This document shows, piece after piece, positions 62,094 to 64,000 of a stretch of 64,000 nucleotides of DNA. The notes beneath the pieces were generated by a model. The model ran no database searches, was not told the origin of the DNA, and saw only the letters and a program-made list of their open reading frames with translations. A program made the position numbers and the translations under genes. Origin of the DNA: Granulicatella adiacens ATCC 49175 (GTDB taxonomy: Bacteria > Bacillota > Bacilli > Lactobacillales > Aerococcaceae); assembly GCF_025150565.1 (NCBI RefSeq), contig NZ_CP102283.1, positions 1,674,001 through 1,738,000 of the forward strand, written 5' to 3'. Position 1 is the stretch's first letter, and each line of letters opens with the position of its first letter.

Positions 62094-63542
62094 CTAGCTG
62101 AACTGTCTCATTTCAAATTGCCCTTGTTCTTCAAACCACTCTGCTACTTGCAAGAGCAGTGCCTCTTGCCCACGAGCTGCCATGAACTGCACGCCGATTG
62201 GTAGGCCTTTATCACTAAGATACACCGGTAAGCTAATCGCAGGCGCACCTGTAATATTCGATAATTGCGTAAATGGCGTCAAGGCCAAGGTACGATCAAA
62301 CATCCGCCAAATCACACTTTGTTGCTCAGGGACGCTGAGTTCTTCGATCTGGTTGAGCGCCTGACGAACCGATTCCTCCATCGGAAATTGCGTTTGAAGA
62401 GGCGCCACATCACTGACGGTCGGCGTTAAAATCAGGTCAAACTCCTCATGCACCTTCTCCATCGCATGCGCGTAAGTATCCCATTTGGCAAGAGCCACAC
62501 TGTAATCTTTGGCAAGAATGTGCTGCCCGGATTGATAAATGCCCCATGTCATCAGTTCCATATCGTCCTTAGTCAGCGCTCGTCCAAGACTGGCTTCCAA
62601 GCCTTGCATCATCGCTGCGGTCTCGACACTATTCATTAAATAGTAATTCTTCATCACTTCCACACCGTCGACAGGCCAGCCGATGGGTTCCACTTCACAG
62701 CCGATGTCTTCAAGGAAATGAACCGCCTTACGTAGCGCGGCTTTAGCTTCTGGAGCAACCACGCTCTCAATTGGGGATTTCTCAATGACGCCCACTCGAA
62801 GCGGACGCTCTAAACGGACTTCCCACTCGCGAATCAGTGGCGCTAAAAACGGACTATCCTTCTGCTCAACTTGTAAGGCGCGCAACAGTTCACGCGTGTC
62901 GCGCACACTCTTCGTCATCGCAAAATTCACCGAAGCCCCTTGCCAGCCACGATAGCTACCAGGACCGACAGGAATTCGACCCCGACTCGGCTTCAAGCCT
63001 AATAGTCCTGAGAAACTTGCGGGAATACGAATTGAACCGCCGCCATCACTGGCTGCTGCAATCTGCACCATGCCGCTTGCAACGGCTGCCGCTGCACCAC
63101 CGCTAGACCCACCAGCATTGCGTTTCAGGTCATAGGGATTATTCACCGGCCCCCAGAGCTTAGCTTCCGTCATATTTTTAAACCCAAACTCGGGAGTATT
63201 CGTCCGCCCCACGATAATAAACCCGGCCTCTTCCAGACGCTTCACAAAGTTGTCGGTGCGTTTCATTGGGATGTCCTTTAACAGTTTACTTCCGCAACTG
63301 GATGGTTCCCCCGCTTGATTTTGCCCGAGGTCTTTCAATAGAAGCGGCACGCCTCCAAACGGCAAGCCCTCAAACGAGCGCGTCTTCGCTTCTTCTAGCG
63401 CCCGCTCTGCTTGGATGTGAACAACCGCATTCAACTCGGGATTGAATGCATGGATTTTTTCTAAACTTTCTTGTACTAATTCAACCGGAGAGACTTCCTG
63501 ATTCCTTACAGCCTCTCGCATCTCAATGGCGTCTTTCCACAT
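62094..63542 (-). CDS. Amidase-signature family amidase
   Basis: 482 residues, normal length. VPLLLKDLGQ provides the catalytic Lys (about residue 75), NAGGSSGGAAAAVASGMV and ASDGGGSIRIPASFSGLLGLKPSRGRIP the cis-Ser and Ser nucleophile. It resembles Firmicute GatA-like amidases outside the gatCAB operon. It is the upstream partner of the FAD oxidoreductase in a two-gene operon. Exact amide unknown. Confidence 0.88.
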   Translation of the reverse strand: MWKDAIEMREAVRNQEVSPVELVQESLEKIHAFNPELNAVVHIQAERALEEAKTRSFEGLPFGGVPLLLKDLGQNQAGEPSSCGSKLLKDIPMKRTDNFVKRLEEAGFIIVGRTNTPEFGFKNMTEAKLWGPVNNPYDLKRNAGGSSGGAAAAVASGMVQIAAASDGGGSIRIPASFSGLLGLKPSRGRIPVGPGSYRGWQGASVNFAMTKSVRDTRELLRALQVEQKDSPFLAPLIREWEVRLERPLRVGVIEKSPIESVVAPEAKAALRKAVHFLEDIGCEVEPIGWPVDGVEVMKNYYLMNSVETAAMMQGLEASLGRALTKDDMELMTWGIYQSGQHILAKDYSVALAKWDTYAHAMEKVHEEFDLILTPTVSDVAPLQTQFPMEESVRQALNQIEELSVPEQQSVIWRMFDRTLALTPFTQLSNITGAPAISLPVYLSDKGLPIGVQFMAARGQEALLLQVAEWFEEQGQFEMRQFS

Positions 63543-63643
63543 AGTTCCACGTCCTCTCTACAGCTTCATTGTACAAGGAAAAAGAAAGAGGGTAAAGGGG
63601 CAGTTCGTAAAGATTCTCTTTACTTTTCATTCTAATTCCTAGC

Positions 63644-63666
63644 AAAAAAGCGGTATTTCTACCGCT
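63644..63666 (-). terminator. Terminator of the acetyltransferase gene
   Basis: AGCGGTA with TACCGCT, four-base loop, and TTTTTT on the reverse strand, 29 bases past the stop. Confidence 0.78.
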
Positions 63667-63694
63667 CTAACTTCTAAAGCTTCATCCTAATACT

Positions 63695-64000
63695 TCATAA
63701 GGATTGTTGTGAAAGGGAGTGGTACTGCACTCCCTCTTCATTAAAGTTCTCTGGATGCAACCATTTTTCGAACCGTTCCTTTCGCTTAGGCCACTCTTGA
63801 TCAATCATCGAATACCAATCTGTATCTCTAGTTCGCCCTTTATAAACGACGGCTTGTCTAAATCGCCCTTCATAGGTAAATCCTAGACGTTTTGCGGCAC
63901 GCTTCGAAGGTTCATTGAGCGCATCACATTTCCATTCATAACGGCGATAGCCCATCTCTTCAAATACATACCGTGCCATTAAATATTGCGCCTCTGTCGC
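63695..64000 (-). CDS. GNAT acetyltransferase, 5' end cut by window edge
   Basis: The reverse frame is open from the window end ([29 protein letters not shown]) to a stop at 63695, 101 residues seen. [38 protein letters not shown] is the C-terminal half of a RimJ/RimL-type N-acetyltransferase: the acetyl-CoA helix end followed by the LGF strand. The real start is outside the window. Confidence 0.85.
   Translation of the reverse strand, partial: ATEAQYLMARYVFEEMGYRRYEWKCDALNEPSKRAAKRLGFTYEGRFRQAVVYKGRTRDTDWYSMIDQEWPKRKERFEKWLHPENFNEEGVQYHSLSQQSL

Overview
The window looks like chromosome of a low-GC, non-sporulating Gram-positive of the order Lactobacillales; a Granulicatella-like member of the Carnobacteriaceae is my best guess. 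This rests on the whiA-yvcK-rapZ cluster, Bce-type sensor and transporters, luxS, PerR-type control of dps, and many lipoproteins. The genus is inference.

Layout. 1-2.9 kb: whiA (partial), yvcK/glmR and rapZ. 3-4.7 kb: a Bce-type two-component system. 4.7-9.8 kb: an accessory locus resembling the staphylococcal type VII lipase-toxin locus: a GHSLGG lipase with a helical C-terminus (TslA-like), two small helical partners (TlaA-like) and four related lipoproteins (TilA/Csa1-like, possible immunity proteins). 10.1-12.4 kb: a cytoplasmic 5'-nucleotidase-type enzyme and a DUF1697 protein. 13.2-18.6 kb: a Ugp-like ABC importer operon carrying an unusual metallo-beta-lactamase-fold enzyme. 18.8-24.5 kb: two tandem, closely related BceAB-type transporters. 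24.7-27.1 kb: a promoter and long structured leader driving luxS-metQ-mtnN. 27.3-29.4 kb: a ketopantoate-reductase-like gene and a lone PTS IIC-like protein. 30.0-31.5 kb: an IS3-family element. 31.6-32.1 kb: dps with a PerR box. 32.1-42.1 kb: a ten-gene operon that is a Gram-positive version of the poorly understood E. coli yhf cluster (yhfSTUVWXYZ), with a beta-lactamase-like lipoprotein in front and an amidase-signature protein at the end. 42.1-44.6 kb: a nucleoside hydrolase and brnQ. 44.9-49.8 kb: an FtsX-type ABC exporter with a divergent TetR regulator and two matching operators. 49.8-51.3 kb: a deformylase-like protein and a TipA-type MerR regulator. 51.5-55.1 kb: a second type VII toxin locus, an LXG-TNT (NADase-type) toxin with its immunity gene, then an orphan EndoU nuclease cassette with its own immunity gene. 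55.1-56.8 kb: a second IS3-family element, inserted inside a terminator. 56.8-64.0 kb: yaaA, small membrane proteins, a SIR2-like protein, mscL, an FAD oxidoreductase, an amidase and a partial acetyltransferase.

The most unusual signal is non-coding. At least seven intergenic sites, one as a tandem pair, carry long imperfect palindromes (about 130 to 400 bp) that share a small conserved core. The core is TGTGAATT-like, then a variable hairpin, then TTTGARGCTYGGTAG-like, then a variable 8-bp stem, then CCGGTRCCC-like. Stem sequences differ between copies yet stay complementary, as expected of a selected RNA or single-stranded DNA structure. They usually sit just downstream of genes. I do not recognise them as a named family.

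Two interbacterial-competition loci (lipase; LXG-TNT plus EndoU) imply a type VII (Esx/Ess) secretion system elsewhere in the genome; none of its machinery genes is in this window.
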